64,000 nt of DNA from Mucilaginibacter sp. Bleaf8 (GCF_018390515.1 NZ_JAHBBK010000003.1:1-64000); one strand, 5' to 3'; numbered from the stretch's first letter, positions 17,689 through 27,250 are shown. Translations and numbers: made by a program. Notes: generated from the letters alone by a model not told the origin.

Positions 17689-17711
17689 CAAAAAACCTGT
17701 AAATACTTTTT

Positions 17712-17744
17712 AAACGCCTGTTACCAAACAGGCGTTTTCTGTTT
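17712..17744 (+). terminator. Terminator of the mutase-glycosyltransferase operon
   Basis: AAACGCCTGTT (17712-17722) pairs with AACAGGCGTTT (17727-17737), followed by a T-rich tail. Confidence 0.85.
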
Positions 17745-17894
17745 AGTTCAGGAACATGGCTTGCTCTACCTTGCTTTGCTCGTAAAATTGCCGGTAGCTA
17801 TGAAACTAAAATAGTGGATAACACGAATTGCTGAATCCGTTCTTTAAGCACTATAGAATTATCGGTATCATTGTATACATCCAATTTTTTATTT

Positions 17895-18470
17895 GTGATT
17901 AAGCAGGAACTACGTAAATTATATATCGATAAACGCAAACAGCTTTCACAAGCTGATTATGAAGACCTGAACCACAGGTTACTGCTACAGTTTCAGCAAC
18001 TCAACCTATCGGCTGTAAAATACATTCACCTGTTTTTGCCTATACATAAACGCAAAGAACCCGATACTTTTTTACTACGCCAATGGTTGCATGAAAATCA
18101 TCCAGATATTCAGCTGGTTTTTCCGAAAGCTGATTTTGCCACTTATACCATGCAAAGCTTTCTGGACGATGCCGACCTGAAGCTGGCCACCAACGCCTAT
18201 GGCATACCCGAGCCGGTTACGGGTAACCTGATAATGCCCCATGAAATAGATATGGTTTTGGTGCCTCTACTTGCTTTTGATGAGCGGGGCTACCGCGTGG
18301 GTTATGGCAAGGGCTTTTACGACCGCTTTTTGGCACAATGCCGGCCGGATGCATTATTTATAGGCTTATCATTTTTTGAGCCGGTACACAGCATTGAAGA
18401 TGCCGATGAACTTGATACAAGGCTCCATTTATGCATCACCCCGGATGAGATCTACTATTTTAATAAGTAG
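17895..18470 (+). CDS. 5-formyltetrahydrofolate cyclo-ligase
   Basis: The enzyme converts 5-formyl-THF to 5,10-methenyl-THF using ATP and so returns this folate to one-carbon metabolism. The C-terminal signature GYGKGFYDRFL is present, with an early KQELRKLYIDKRKQ helix as in the family. The frame is open from a TTG at 17871, but family members begin M(K)QELRK, so I choose the GTG at 17895 (191 residues). It stands alone and converges on xth with a shared terminator. Confidence 0.88.
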   Translation: MIKQELRKLYIDKRKQLSQADYEDLNHRLLLQFQQLNLSAVKYIHLFLPIHKRKEPDTFLLRQWLHENHPDIQLVFPKADFATYTMQSFLDDADLKLATNAYGIPEPVTGNLIMPHEIDMVLVPLLAFDERGYRVGYGKGFYDRFLAQCRPDALFIGLSFFEPVHSIEDADELDTRLHLCITPDEIYYFNK

Positions 18471-18488
18471 TATAGGATAGCATAGCAT

Positions 18489-18528
18489 AAAAAGTAAAAT
18501 CCCGCTTAGCTAAGGAATTTTACTTTTT
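18489..18528. terminator. Shared bidirectional terminator
   Basis: AAAAAGTAAAAT-CC and GGAATTTTACTTTTT form a long stem with one bulged base between two convergent genes. It overlaps the stop codon of the exonuclease III gene. A-runs and T-runs flank both sides. Confidence 0.8.
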
Positions 18529-19297
18529 ATAATGACAGCTCCAGCAAAACCGGACAATGATCTGAATGCTTTGCTTCGGGCAGTATAGTGGCACGTTTAA
18601 TATGGGGTTCCAGTTCAGCTGTTACCATGTTATAATCAATACGCCAGCCTAAATTCTTAGCCCTGGCATTAGCCCTGAAACTCCACCAGGTGTAGTTATG
18701 CGGCTCCTTGTTTACATGCCTGAAACTATCTACAAAACCGGATGCTACAAACTCATCCATCCATTCACGCTCTTCAGGCAAAAAACCGGAGGAGTTGGCG
18801 TTTGATTTAGGGTTGTGAATATCAATCGGCTTGTGGCAAATGTTATAATCGCCAGATACCACCAGCTTGGGATAGGCCCATTTCAATTGATTCAGATAAT
18901 CACCAAACTCTTCTAAAAAACGAAATTTAAAGCCCTGCCGCTCATCACCACTTGAGCCGGATGGAAAATAAACACTCATCACCGATATATCTTCAAAGTC
19001 AACCCGCAGGTTACGTCCCTCGCGGTCAAAATCGGCAATACCGCAGCCATATTCAATATGTTTGGGTGTTTGCTTGGTAAATATGGCCGTTCCGCTATAG
19101 CCTTTTTTTTCGGCAGGGTACCAGTAATGCTGATATCCCATCTGGCCAACCAGCAGCAGGTACTCGGTCAGCACATCGGGCGTAGCTTTAATTTCCTGCA
19201 GGCAAATCACATCGGCATCGGTAGCCTGTAGCCAGGATAGCCAGCCTTTGGTCATTGCCGATCGTATGCCGTTTACATTGTAAGTAATGATCTTCAT
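18527..19297 (-). CDS. xth: Exodeoxyribonuclease III (AP endonuclease)
   Basis: The enzyme cuts DNA at abasic sites and removes 3' blocks during base excision repair. The 256-residue sequence shows the family motifs NVNGIRSA (near 7), LQEIKA (E for the metal), GDYNICH and the C-terminal SDHCPV with catalytic Asp-His. Length is typical. It lies five bases after the GNAT gene and is likely co-transcribed with it and with the cyclophilin gene. Confidence 0.95.
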   Translation of the reverse strand: MKIITYNVNGIRSAMTKGWLSWLQATDADVICLQEIKATPDVLTEYLLLVGQMGYQHYWYPAEKKGYSGTAIFTKQTPKHIEYGCGIADFDREGRNLRVDFEDISVMSVYFPSGSSGDERQGFKFRFLEEFGDYLNQLKWAYPKLVVSGDYNICHKPIDIHNPKSNANSSGFLPEEREWMDEFVASGFVDSFRHVNKEPHNYTWWSFRANARAKNLGWRIDYNMVTAELEPHIKRATILPEAKHSDHCPVLLELSL

Positions 19298-19302
19298 ATA
19301 TA

Positions 19303-19794
19303 TTATGTGGCCTGATTTGTTGTGAGCTCCAACCTCTTAGCCATTTTGTAGTTAGTCAAATCAACGCCCTTTACATTTACGCTTTGCTGGGCAACCTCTG
19401 CAAACCCACGACTTTCAAAAAAAGAACGGGCAGTAATACTGGCATCTGTGGTGATGAGTACATTGCCCTGTTGGCGAGCCTTGCTTTCCAGCTCCCTTAA
19501 CAGCACCGATGCAATACCTTTACCCTGCCATGCATAATGCACATACATCAAATCAAGGTAACCCTCGGGTGTTAATGATGCCATTCCAACCAAGTTATTA
19601 TCTTGCTCAGCGATGATGAAGTACTGCGTATGCAACCGGTTTTGCCATCGTTCGGTATCATCCCGGTTTGATGACCAGACAGCCACTTGCTCGCTGTTAT
19701 AATCTTTAATATTTACCCGGTTTATGGTATCATAATACAGTTGTTGAGCGTTGCCCAAATCTTGCAGCTGTATGGGCCTTAAAATAATATCCAT
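19303..19794 (-). CDS. GNAT family N-acetyltransferase
   Basis: The 163-residue protein has the acetyl-CoA loop Q-GKGIAS (WQGKGIASVLLRELE) and the later FFESRGF segment of GNAT enzymes. The acceptor substrate cannot be read. Its ATG shares one base with the stop of the upstream cyclophilin gene (TAATG), and xth follows after five bases, so expression is coupled. Confidence 0.85.
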   Translation of the reverse strand: MDIILRPIQLQDLGNAQQLYYDTINRVNIKDYNSEQVAVWSSNRDDTERWQNRLHTQYFIIAEQDNNLVGMASLTPEGYLDLMYVHYAWQGKGIASVLLRELESKARQQGNVLITTDASITARSFFESRGFAEVAQQSVNVKGVDLTNYKMAKRLELTTNQAT

Positions 19795-20495
19795 TAACGG
19801 TTATCCGGTTTAAGAATCTTATCCAGCTGTGCACATTCCTTTTTGCTTAGCAGCTCTACGGTCATAGGCACATCCTGTAAGGGCCGGTCCCGCTCATCTT
19901 TTTTAACGGCGGCAACCAAGTCAACCATATCCAGGCCGGTTACCACCTCGCCATACGCAGTATAATTCTGATCCAGGTGTGGCACACCACCTACAGTTTT
20001 GTACCATTCGCGTTGCCATGCAGGTATTTTACGTCCCTTTAAGCGGGTTTGCTCCAAGGTATCCAGCTTACCGTCGGTAAAGCGGCGGCCTTCTACAATA
20101 TAAAACTGGCAACCGCTCGATGCTTTGGCCGGATTGTCATCACGTGCCGCAGCCAGCACGCCCCGTTTATGAAATAAGCTGTCGTTAAACTCCGCCGGAA
20201 CGGTATAGCCCACATCGCCATTACCTAACTCTATCCCCGGCTTGGCCGACTTGGAATCGGGGTCGCCGCCCTGAATCATAAAATTTTGGATGACGCGATG
20301 AAACAGCGTACCATTATAAAAGCCCTGTTTGGTAAGCTTTATAAAGTTATCACGGTGCTTGGGGGTTTGATTATACAGCCTGATGATACACTGCCCGTAA
20401 CTGGTTTTCAGGCGCACATATTGGTTTTTAGGCGGCTTAGCCCAGGCAGCGGTAACCACTATTAAAAGCAATAAGGTAAAAGCTCTTTTCATCAT
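19794..20495 (-). CDS. Secreted cyclophilin-type peptidyl-prolyl isomerase
   Basis: The protein has an N-terminal signal peptide (MMKRAFTLLLLIVVTAAWA) and a cyclophilin domain with FHRVIQNFMIQGGDP, carrying the catalytic Arg, and a central insertion of about 40 residues. It should help proteins fold in the periplasm. The frame is open to 20516, but MMKRAF gives the proper signal start. That start overlaps the end of the upstream hypothetical gene, and its stop overlaps the start of the GNAT gene, so the four minus-strand genes form one unit. Confidence 0.88.
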   Translation of the reverse strand: MMKRAFTLLLLIVVTAAWAKPPKNQYVRLKTSYGQCIIRLYNQTPKHRDNFIKLTKQGFYNGTLFHRVIQNFMIQGGDPDSKSAKPGIELGNGDVGYTVPAEFNDSLFHKRGVLAAARDDNPAKASSGCQFYIVEGRRFTDGKLDTLEQTRLKGRKIPAWQREWYKTVGGVPHLDQNYTAYGEVVTGLDMVDLVAAVKKDERDRPLQDVPMTVELLSKKECAQLDKILKPDNR

Positions 20496-20496
20496 A

Positions 20497-20841
20497 TTAA
20501 GCCTCCATTTCGTCAAAGTAAGTAATGATCAGGGATTTCATGAGCATTTCCTGTTCCAGCAGCGTGTAGTTTGGAATTGGTTTAATGAGTTTCCAGTGCG
20601 GCCAGCCATCCTGATCAAGCCCTTCCAGCTTATAAAAGCCCAGCTGACTGAACAACTTGCAGTTGGCAATATGCATCAGTTCTTCCTTTTGCCGCTTGCT
20701 AAACTTTTTTGGTCCTTGCCCCAATTCTTGCACGCCTATTAAAAACAGCATTACTTTAACGTCTGGCTTTTCGGTATCAAAGTCTTCAGCAATGCGTTGC
20801 TGCAACTGGCCCCAGCGGGCGTTAATTTCTGCAGGTGTCAT
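20497..20841 (-). CDS. Conserved-looking small protein, unknown function
   Basis: The 114-residue cytosolic protein (MTPAEINARWGQL...) is mostly helical, with a charged centre (QGPKKFSKRQKEELMHI), and has no signal or membrane segment. I do not recognise a family. The start is fixed by a -7 element only six bases upstream; the longer frame from 20880 would cover the promoter. Its stop lies two bases from the start of the cyclophilin gene, so it leads that operon. Confidence 0.7.
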   Translation of the reverse strand: MTPAEINARWGQLQQRIAEDFDTEKPDVKVMLFLIGVQELGQGPKKFSKRQKEELMHIANCKLFSQLGFYKLEGLDQDGWPHWKLIKPIPNYTLLEQEMLMKSLIITYFDEMEA

Positions 20842-20846
20842 ACCTG

Positions 20847-20854
20847 CAAAGATA
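20847..20854 (-). promoter_or_regulatory. -7 element TATCTTTG before the operon of hypothetical, cyclophilin, GNAT and xth
   Basis: A full TAnnTTTG match six bases from the ATG at 20841. A TTG lies 23 bases upstream. The messenger would have almost no leader. Confidence 0.55.
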
Positions 20855-20895
20855 CGCAGAATAGCGTCAAGAGTGCACAATCAGGATCATAGATA

Positions 20896-20903
20896 TACAT
20901 TTG
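20896..20903 (+). promoter_or_regulatory. -7 element TACATTTG for the alpha/beta hydrolase gene
   Basis: Full match to TAnnTTTG 39 bases before the ATG at 20943; no clear -33 TTG is seen. Confidence 0.35.
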
Positions 20904-20942
20904 TTGGCCTAAACAAATTAACCATCTCCCTGTAATATCAAT

Positions 20943-21923
20943 ATGTACAAAAAATCGATCTGGATAATTATACTGCTTGTATCATCCCTTAAACTGATGG
21001 CGCAGCCCGATACGTTGTCTATCACGCTCGAGAATGTAAAATACCCTTACCCAGTTAAGTTTTTGTCGGTGCAAACCGAAGGTCAGGATTTACGCATGGC
21101 CTATATGGACATAAAACCTGCCACCGCTAACGGTAAAACAGTTATGCTGTTTCATGGCAAAAACTTTGGCGGTTATTACTGGACCAACGTTATACAGGCG
21201 CTCACAGCAAAGGGCTACCGCGTAATTGTGCCCGATCAGATTGGTTTCGGCAAATCGTCAAAAGCCTTTATTCATTACAGCTTTCATAAACTGGCCCGCT
21301 TCAACAAAAACTTATTAGATAGTTTGGGCATATCCAAAATAACCCTGATGGGGCACTCCATGGGTGGCATGCTGGCTACACGCTTTACCCTGATGTACCC
21401 TAATGTGGTTGAAAAGTTATTACTGGAAGATCCTATCGGATTAGAAGATTACCGCACTTTTGTGCCTTACCAATCGGCCGAGCAGGATTACACCGCAGAG
21501 CTTAAAACCAGCTTTGAGAGTGTAAAGAAGTACTACCAAACCTCCTACTTTACTGAATGGAAACCGGAATATGATTACCTGGTAAAAATTGGTGCGGGCG
21601 TAAGCAAAAGTGCCGACTTTCCGCGCTATGCCAAAGTAGCAGCGCTTACTTTCGAGATGATCTACGAACAGCCGGTTTGTTATGAGTTCGGTCTTATCTC
21701 GGTACCAACCGTACTTTTTATAGGTAAAGAAGACAAAACCATCGTAGGCAAAGCCTTACTGAGCGATGCCGAGAAGGCCCGCCACGGTCAGTACAAAATA
21801 TTAGGCCCCGCTACCGCCAAAAAGATACCAGGCAGTAAGCTGGTGGAGTTTGACAGTTGCGGCCATATACCGCATATTGAGGTGCCCGAGAAGTTTTTAA
21901 AAGCCTTAACGGCGAATTTGTAA
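20943..21923 (+). CDS. Secreted alpha/beta hydrolase
   Basis: The 326-residue protein carries a signal peptide ending near LKLMAQ. An oxyanion-type strand HGKNFGG (near 72) and the nucleophile elbow GHSMGG (near 138) mark an alpha/beta hydrolase; a late D and GHIPH segment supplies the Asp and His. Substrates may be esters, amides or haloalkanes. It precedes the tandem beta-helix genes by 21 bases and may be co-transcribed with the first. Confidence 0.88.
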   Translation: MYKKSIWIIILLVSSLKLMAQPDTLSITLENVKYPYPVKFLSVQTEGQDLRMAYMDIKPATANGKTVMLFHGKNFGGYYWTNVIQALTAKGYRVIVPDQIGFGKSSKAFIHYSFHKLARFNKNLLDSLGISKITLMGHSMGGMLATRFTLMYPNVVEKLLLEDPIGLEDYRTFVPYQSAEQDYTAELKTSFESVKKYYQTSYFTEWKPEYDYLVKIGAGVSKSADFPRYAKVAALTFEMIYEQPVCYEFGLISVPTVLFIGKEDKTIVGKALLSDAEKARHGQYKILGPATAKKIPGSKLVEFDSCGHIPHIEVPEKFLKALTANL

Positions 21924-21944
21924 TTCTTAAATAACGTACACCGA

Positions 21945-23507
21945 ATGATCAGCAAAAAGGTTAGCTTACGTATACTTTTGGCAGGCGTGGTATTGATAAT
22001 GAGCTTACCGGGTCAGCTCATTGCCAAGGTTGGCTACTTTGGGCACTTACCTATGGTGCAAGCTACAGGCACTAATGTGAGCACATTGGGCATTCGTGGC
22101 GATGGGCAAACCGATGTTAGTACTAAAATACAACAGGCTTTAGCCAGCCACAAATCGCTCTACTTTCCTAAAGGAACATATGTGATAGGCAAGTCTGTAG
22201 AGCTGCCAGCGGGCACTACGCTTACGGGTAGTGTTGGTGCTGTCTTCCTAACCGCAGCAAGCTTCGGCGATGAAGGCATGTTCACTGCAACGAATAAGAC
22301 TAACATTACGCTGAACAAAATTAGCTGCCAAAATCAAATAGCATCTAAGCCGGTGTATGCGCTGTTACTTAATGGTGCTTGCAGTAATATTGCCATTAAA
22401 CAGGTTTCGGTACAAAAATGCGGTATCTTACATAGCCGTCCCGGTAATGCAAATTACCAGCAGCTTGCCGCCGGGCAACAGCAGGGTAGTTCCGCCATTA
22501 CCGTTAGCGGGTGTAAGGGTACGGGCAGCGCTGGCATGATGGGTATTTACCTCGAATATGCCAGCAACTGGAACATAAGCAATACAACACTCAGCGGTTA
22601 CCACCACGGTGTGGAATGGTGGGGCGGCGACAGCAATCCGCAACGCGACGGTGCCCTTAACAACCCGCGCCTTGTACAGCACGGCCGCATTACCAATGTA
22701 AGCGTACGCAATGTTACCGAGGGCGGTATATGGGGTAGCATGGGTGAGGATATTACCATAAGCCAATGCCGGATAGCTAATTGCGGCGATGTAGGCATTG
22801 ACTTTGAAGGCTGTTTTAACAGCCGTGCAACCGGCAATACTGTAAGCAACTGCAAAAACGGCGCATTAGCAACGTTTCATTATAACAAAGCCATTGTATT
22901 TTCGGGCAACATAGTAAGCCAAAGCAATGCAGCATACCCTCTGGCCCGTATTTACAATGCAGCGCAAACGGCAAACAACCGCGATATTACCTTTACCGGT
23001 AATACTTTTACGGCAATTACAGGCGTAGGTATAATTAACCAAAACGGCCCGGCACAAACTATTACTTTCAGCAACAACAAGCTTAGCAACGTAGTGCTTA
23101 ATCTGGCTTTTAACAACAACCAGATAGTGCAAATTGAGCGTAATACGTTTACGCTAACCCGAAGCGCGGCAGCTTACAACTTTATCATCAAAGCCGGCAG
23201 CACCAATAACAATGGCAAGGTTACCATAGCCCACAATACCATTAATAACCAGCTCACCAGCAACGCCGGCGTAAACGGTATTTATGTTACCCAGTTTGAT
23301 TATAACTCTACGCCTGTAAACCAGATCAGCAACAACACGTTTACCGGCCTTAGCAAACCTTACAAAGTGGAATGGAACGGGCAAAACTCGGGCGTTATCA
23401 GCAAAACTTATATTAACAGCGCTCAAAAACTTTCCCCGCAGGCTATTGAAAAAGCCGGTAAGGCCAACAGCTCTTCGGAGATATACATTAACGGCATCAA
23501 ACAGTGA
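21945..23507 (+). CDS. Secreted right-handed beta-helix protein (pectate-lyase-like)
   Basis: The 520-residue protein has a signal peptide (about 1-27) and a region GIRGDGQTDVSTKIQQAL...SLYFPKGTY, typical of pectate lyase superfamily proteins. Many N-rich parallel beta-helix repeats follow. It has the motif HHGVEWWGGDSN and the segment DVGIDFEGCFNSRATGNTVSNC, both nearly identical in the next gene. Such proteins bind or cleave acidic polysaccharides. Catalytic residues are not certain from sequence alone. The next gene is its lipoprotein paralogue. Confidence 0.8.
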   Translation: MISKKVSLRILLAGVVLIMSLPGQLIAKVGYFGHLPMVQATGTNVSTLGIRGDGQTDVSTKIQQALASHKSLYFPKGTYVIGKSVELPAGTTLTGSVGAVFLTAASFGDEGMFTATNKTNITLNKISCQNQIASKPVYALLLNGACSNIAIKQVSVQKCGILHSRPGNANYQQLAAGQQQGSSAITVSGCKGTGSAGMMGIYLEYASNWNISNTTLSGYHHGVEWWGGDSNPQRDGALNNPRLVQHGRITNVSVRNVTEGGIWGSMGEDITISQCRIANCGDVGIDFEGCFNSRATGNTVSNCKNGALATFHYNKAIVFSGNIVSQSNAAYPLARIYNAAQTANNRDITFTGNTFTAITGVGIINQNGPAQTITFSNNKLSNVVLNLAFNNNQIVQIERNTFTLTRSAAAYNFIIKAGSTNNNGKVTIAHNTINNQLTSNAGVNGIYVTQFDYNSTPVNQISNNTFTGLSKPYKVEWNGQNSGVISKTYINSAQKLSPQAIEKAGKANSSSEIYINGIKQ

Positions 23508-23575
23508 GAGTATTAAGCGTAAAAGTGGCTTACAATAAGCATTTTACAATTCAATAATTTCTTGTACCTTTCTTT

Positions 23576-23609
23576 GCCGAATTGATGAGCCCCTAATCAT
23601 CAATTTGGC
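23576..23609 (+). promoter_or_regulatory. Strong stem-loop before the beta-helix lipoprotein gene
   Basis: Positions 23576-23588 pair with 23597-23609 over 13 bp including one G-U, with the loop GCCCCTAA. A TTTCTTTG -7-like word ends at the base of the stem (23569-23576). The next T-run is about 12 bases away, so it may be a regulator site or leader structure rather than a terminator. Confidence 0.5.
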
Positions 23610-23652
23610 GCATTTAACCCTTTTTTTTAAACTATTGAACTAAACCCTCACA

Positions 23653-25245
23653 GTGAAACAACGTTATGTTGTATTCATTGCCTTGGCTATGGCCTTAACC
23701 GGCTGCCGTGGTAATGATTACATAGAAAAACCCGCTACGCCCAATCCAACCATTCCCGAAAAAGCGATAACAGAAGCAACAGCCACTGCCGTAAACGTAA
23801 ACACCTTAGGTATTTACGGTGATGGCAAAACAGATTTTAGCAGCCGGATACAAGAGGCACTGAACACCTATCCGTCGCTGTACTTTCCGGAAGGCAATTA
23901 TCTGATCAGTAAAACACTATCGCTCAATTTTAAACAAAACATTACAGGCACCGACAATACCGTATTCAGTACCAGCGGAAACGGCTTTCCTAAAAATGCT
24001 GAATCCTGCTTTTTTAGTGCTGCTGCTACAGACCATATACAACTTACCCGGCTTAGTTTTACCGGCATTAATGATAAAAGCAGGGCCATATACGCCCTAT
24101 TGGTTAATGGTGGCTGCAATGATGTAAAATTGAACAAGCTAAGTGCACAGTATTGCGGATTGATACGATCCAAATTAAATGACCTGCCTTATAACACCAT
24201 TGCAAGCGGGGACTATAACCTAAACACCAACCTAAGCATTGACAGTTGCACCGCTACGGGAACCAGCGGCAGCGGCATGGGTATTTATTTAGCGTACGTT
24301 AAGAACTGGAAGATCAGTCATTGTGCGTTGGCCAATTACCGCCATGGCATTGAATGGTGGGGTGGCGACAGTAACCCTGCACGTGACGGCAGCTTAACCA
24401 AGCCACGGCTGGCATCTAACGGGGTAATTGACGGCGTAACCGTAAACCATATAACCGAAGGCGGTATATGGGGTAGTATGGGCAATGGCATTGTGGTGCA
24501 AAACTGTAAGGTAAATGATTGCGGCGATGTAGGTATTGATTTTGAGGGCTGCTTTAACAGCCGTGCAACCGGCAATACCGTAAGCAACTGCCGTAACGGT
24601 GCGCTGGCTACTTTCTTTTACAACAAGAACATCACCTTCTCTGGAAATACAGTTACCCAGGATGACCCAGCAGCAACCTTAGCTTGCATTTATAATGCTA
24701 CCCAATTGCCAGACAATAAGGATATAGCTTTTACCAATAATAATTTTAGGGCAACCAAAGGAGTAGGGGTTATAAAGCAGTTGGGACCGGCAGATACAAT
24801 TCTATTTGCCAACAACAGCTTAGTGAATGTGGTGCTCAACCTTACTTTCAACAATAACCGCAGAGTACGTATAACCGGCAACCAGTTTAAAATAACTGAA
24901 CCGACTGACAGGTATGACTTTGTGATTAAGGCTGGCGAAACCAACTCTAAAGGCATTGTAACTATTGATAGAAATACCATTACCTGTTCTGCCTCCGGTA
25001 GCAGGAGCGTGTACGGAATCTATACTACGCAATCTGATTACAACTCTCAGCCCGTAAATTATCTCACCGAAAACTCAATTACTGGCGTTAAAACACGTTA
25101 CAGAATGGAGTGGAATGGTAAAAATGCCGGCGTTAATTGCAAAACTTACCTGCAAACAACCCAGGCCGTATTGCCCGATGATATTTTGAAGGTAGACAAC
25201 GGCAACAGTATATCCGAGTTGTATGTAAACAACAAGCGGCACTAA
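23653..25245 (+). CDS. Beta-helix lipoprotein, paralogue of the preceding gene
   Basis: The 530-residue protein starts with GTG and has a lipoprotein signal (MALTGC), so it should be anchored to a membrane, unlike its Sec-secreted neighbour. The order of domains matches: GIYGDGKTDFSSRIQ, LYFPEGNY, HGIEWWGGDSN and DVGIDFEGCFNSRATGNTVSNC. This is a tandem duplication with changed location. Its role is probably binding or cleavage of a polysaccharide at the cell surface. A long hairpin terminator follows. Confidence 0.8.
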   Translation: MKQRYVVFIALAMALTGCRGNDYIEKPATPNPTIPEKAITEATATAVNVNTLGIYGDGKTDFSSRIQEALNTYPSLYFPEGNYLISKTLSLNFKQNITGTDNTVFSTSGNGFPKNAESCFFSAAATDHIQLTRLSFTGINDKSRAIYALLVNGGCNDVKLNKLSAQYCGLIRSKLNDLPYNTIASGDYNLNTNLSIDSCTATGTSGSGMGIYLAYVKNWKISHCALANYRHGIEWWGGDSNPARDGSLTKPRLASNGVIDGVTVNHITEGGIWGSMGNGIVVQNCKVNDCGDVGIDFEGCFNSRATGNTVSNCRNGALATFFYNKNITFSGNTVTQDDPAATLACIYNATQLPDNKDIAFTNNNFRATKGVGVIKQLGPADTILFANNSLVNVVLNLTFNNNRRVRITGNQFKITEPTDRYDFVIKAGETNSKGIVTIDRNTITCSASGSRSVYGIYTTQSDYNSQPVNYLTENSITGVKTRYRMEWNGKNAGVNCKTYLQTTQAVLPDDILKVDNGNSISELYVNNKRH

Positions 25246-25251
25246 ATTTAT

Positions 25252-25298
25252 AAATAGAGAAGGGGCTGTATGTTTTGCATACAGCCCCTTCTCTATTT
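25252..25298. terminator. Bidirectional terminator between beta-helix gene and hisS
   Basis: A perfect 21-bp stem (25252-25272 with 25278-25298) with a TTTTG loop lies between convergent genes; AT-rich ends of the stem give tails on both strands. Confidence 0.9.
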
Positions 25299-25305
25299 AG
25301 GATCA

Positions 25306-26679
25306 TTAAGCTTTCAATCTTTCCATTATCGCCGAACTATCCAGCTTTTGCTGGTCGCCGGTTTGCATATCTTTGAAGGTAAGCTGCCCGGTTTGCACTT
25401 CGTCGCTGCCAATCACAATTACATACGGGATGTTTTTGTTGTTGGCATAATCAAACTGCTTTTTGATTTTGGCACCTGCCGGATACAGCTCGGCATTGAT
25501 GTTATTATTGCGTAGTTGCTGTAATAGGGGTAGGGCAAAGGTTTCGCCCTCTTTATCGAACGTACAGATAAGCGCCTTTGTGGTTTGATTGCTGGCCTGC
25601 GGAAACAGCTGCAGCTCTTCCATCACATCATAAATACGGTCGGCACCGAAGGATATACCGGCACCCGTTAAGCCTTTGAGGCCGAACATGCTGGTCAGGT
25701 CGTCATAACGGCCACCACCGCCAATGCTGCCCATAGCTACCTCATTGGTTTTTACTTCGAAAATAGCGCCGGTATAATAGTTAAGCCCGCGGGCCAGGGT
25801 AATATCCAGTTCGAGCGTTGCTTTTTGCAGGGTAAAGCTTTGCAGGTAAGCAAAAATGGTTTCCAGCTCCTCGATACCTTTTAAGCCGATAGGTGATGCA
25901 GCCAGCACGTCTTTCAGCTTTTCTATCTTTTCGGCATTACTGCCTTCCAGCAAGATAACCGGTTCCAGGCGATCAATGTCCTGCTGGGTAAAGCCTTTGG
26001 TTAACAGCTCGGCCACTACACCATCCATGCCTATTTTATCCAGCTTATCAATGGCTACGGTCATGTCTACAATCAATTCAGGCTTGCCTATAATTTCGGC
26101 AATGCCTGATAGAATTTTTCTATTATTGATTTTAATGCTAAAATCTTTCAATCCTAACAGGCTCAAAGCTTCGTCATAAATCAGCACGAACTCAGCCTCA
26201 TTAAGTAACGAATCTGAACCCACCACATCGGCATCACATTGGTAAAACTCGCGGTAGCGACCTTTTTGCGGCCTGTCGGCACGCCAAACTGGTTGTACCT
26301 GGAAACGCTTGAATGGAAAAATTATCTCATTCTGGTGCTGCACCACGTAGCGTGCAAAGGGTACGGTTAGATCATAGCGCAGGGCTTTTTCAGAAATTCC
26401 GGCAGTTGCCTTTTGCGAATTACGGTCGGCCAGCGCCTGGGCGTCTGCTTTTGCCAAATAGTCGCCACTGTTCAGTACTTTAAAAATCAGCTTATCACCT
26501 TCATCGCCATACTTACCCATTAAGGTAGTCAGGTTTTCCATTGTAGGCGTTTCTATTTGCTGATAGCCGTATTTACGGAAAACAGATTTAATGGTGTCGA
26601 ATATATAGTTGCGTTTTACCATTTCGGCTGGCGAAAAATCGCGCATGCCTTTCGGTACAGAAGGTTTAACTGATGCCAT
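25306..26679 (-). CDS. hisS: Histidyl-tRNA synthetase
   Basis: The enzyme charges tRNA-His. The 457-residue class II synthetase has the N-terminal PKGMRDFSP block, motif 2 around [13 protein letters not shown], the histidine loop ARGLNYYTG, motif 3 [11 protein letters not shown] and a C-terminal anticodon-binding domain. The start is placed just after a TACCTTTG promoter element. It converges with the beta-helix genes and diverges from a GNAT gene. Confidence 0.97.
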   Translation of the reverse strand: MASVKPSVPKGMRDFSPAEMVKRNYIFDTIKSVFRKYGYQQIETPTMENLTTLMGKYGDEGDKLIFKVLNSGDYLAKADAQALADRNSQKATAGISEKALRYDLTVPFARYVVQHQNEIIFPFKRFQVQPVWRADRPQKGRYREFYQCDADVVGSDSLLNEAEFVLIYDEALSLLGLKDFSIKINNRKILSGIAEIIGKPELIVDMTVAIDKLDKIGMDGVVAELLTKGFTQQDIDRLEPVILLEGSNAEKIEKLKDVLAASPIGLKGIEELETIFAYLQSFTLQKATLELDITLARGLNYYTGAIFEVKTNEVAMGSIGGGGRYDDLTSMFGLKGLTGAGISFGADRIYDVMEELQLFPQASNQTTKALICTFDKEGETFALPLLQQLRNNNINAELYPAGAKIKKQFDYANNKNIPYVIVIGSDEVQTGQLTFKDMQTGDQQKLDSSAIMERLKA

Positions 26680-26683
26680 GCCG

Positions 26684-26717
26684 CAAAGGTAAAAAAATGG
26701 TAAATTAATCGTACAAA
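26684..26717 (-). promoter_or_regulatory. hisS promoter
   Basis: On the minus strand TTTG (26717-26714), then 22 bases to TACCTTTG (26691-26684), four bases before the ATG. The messenger is probably leaderless or nearly so. Confidence 0.55.
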
Positions 26718-26743
26718 TGCTTTAATATAGCGGCACCCAACGC

Positions 26744-27250
26744 ATGAAAACCATTTTAACCACGCCCAGGATACAGGTACGCCAGTTTGCCCCCAACGAG
26801 GCGCACCTGCTACAGGAACTGAACGATGATGAACGTACCACCCGCTACACCACGCCGCGCAGTCCAGAACAGTTGCAGGAGCTGTTTGCACAAATACAAT
26901 TGAGCTATAACGACGATACACCGTTTGGCCGCTGGGGTATGTTTAACCCGGCCGATAACGATTTTATGGGCACCTGCATGCTCACCGCCGCAAGGCCCGG
27001 CATGCGTGGCATGGAAACAGGCTATAGCCTGCATGTAAAATATTGGGGCCAGGGTTTAGCTACCGAAGTTGTACAAGCGCTGGTGGCTTATGGCTTTGCG
27101 CACGGCCTTACCGAAATTTGCGCCATTACCGACCCGGAAAACAAAGCCTCTCAGCGTGTATTGGTTAAAGCCGGCTTTACGGATGAAGATACGGTGTTTC
27201 TGTTTGCCAAAAACCTGCCACTATTTAAAATAAGAAAGGGCGATGGTTAG
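26744..27250 (+). CDS. GNAT acetyltransferase of the RimJ/RimL type
   Basis: The 168-residue protein starts with the TPRIQVRQF strand seen in RimJ/RimL-like enzymes. It carries the acetyl-CoA loop KYWGQGLATEVV and the late NKASQRVLVKAGF helix. It may acetylate protein N-termini or small amines; the substrate is unknown. It diverges from hisS, and its 3' end overlaps that of the phosphatase gene by four bases. Confidence 0.85.
   Translation: MKTILTTPRIQVRQFAPNEAHLLQELNDDERTTRYTTPRSPEQLQELFAQIQLSYNDDTPFGRWGMFNPADNDFMGTCMLTAARPGMRGMETGYSLHVKYWGQGLATEVVQALVAYGFAHGLTEICAITDPENKASQRVLVKAGFTDEDTVFLFAKNLPLFKIRKGDG

Noticed and set aside
17871..17894. TTG start of 5-formyl-THF cyclo-ligase
   Set aside because: Family members begin at M(K)QELRK, matching the GTG at 17895; the upstream residues are not family-like.
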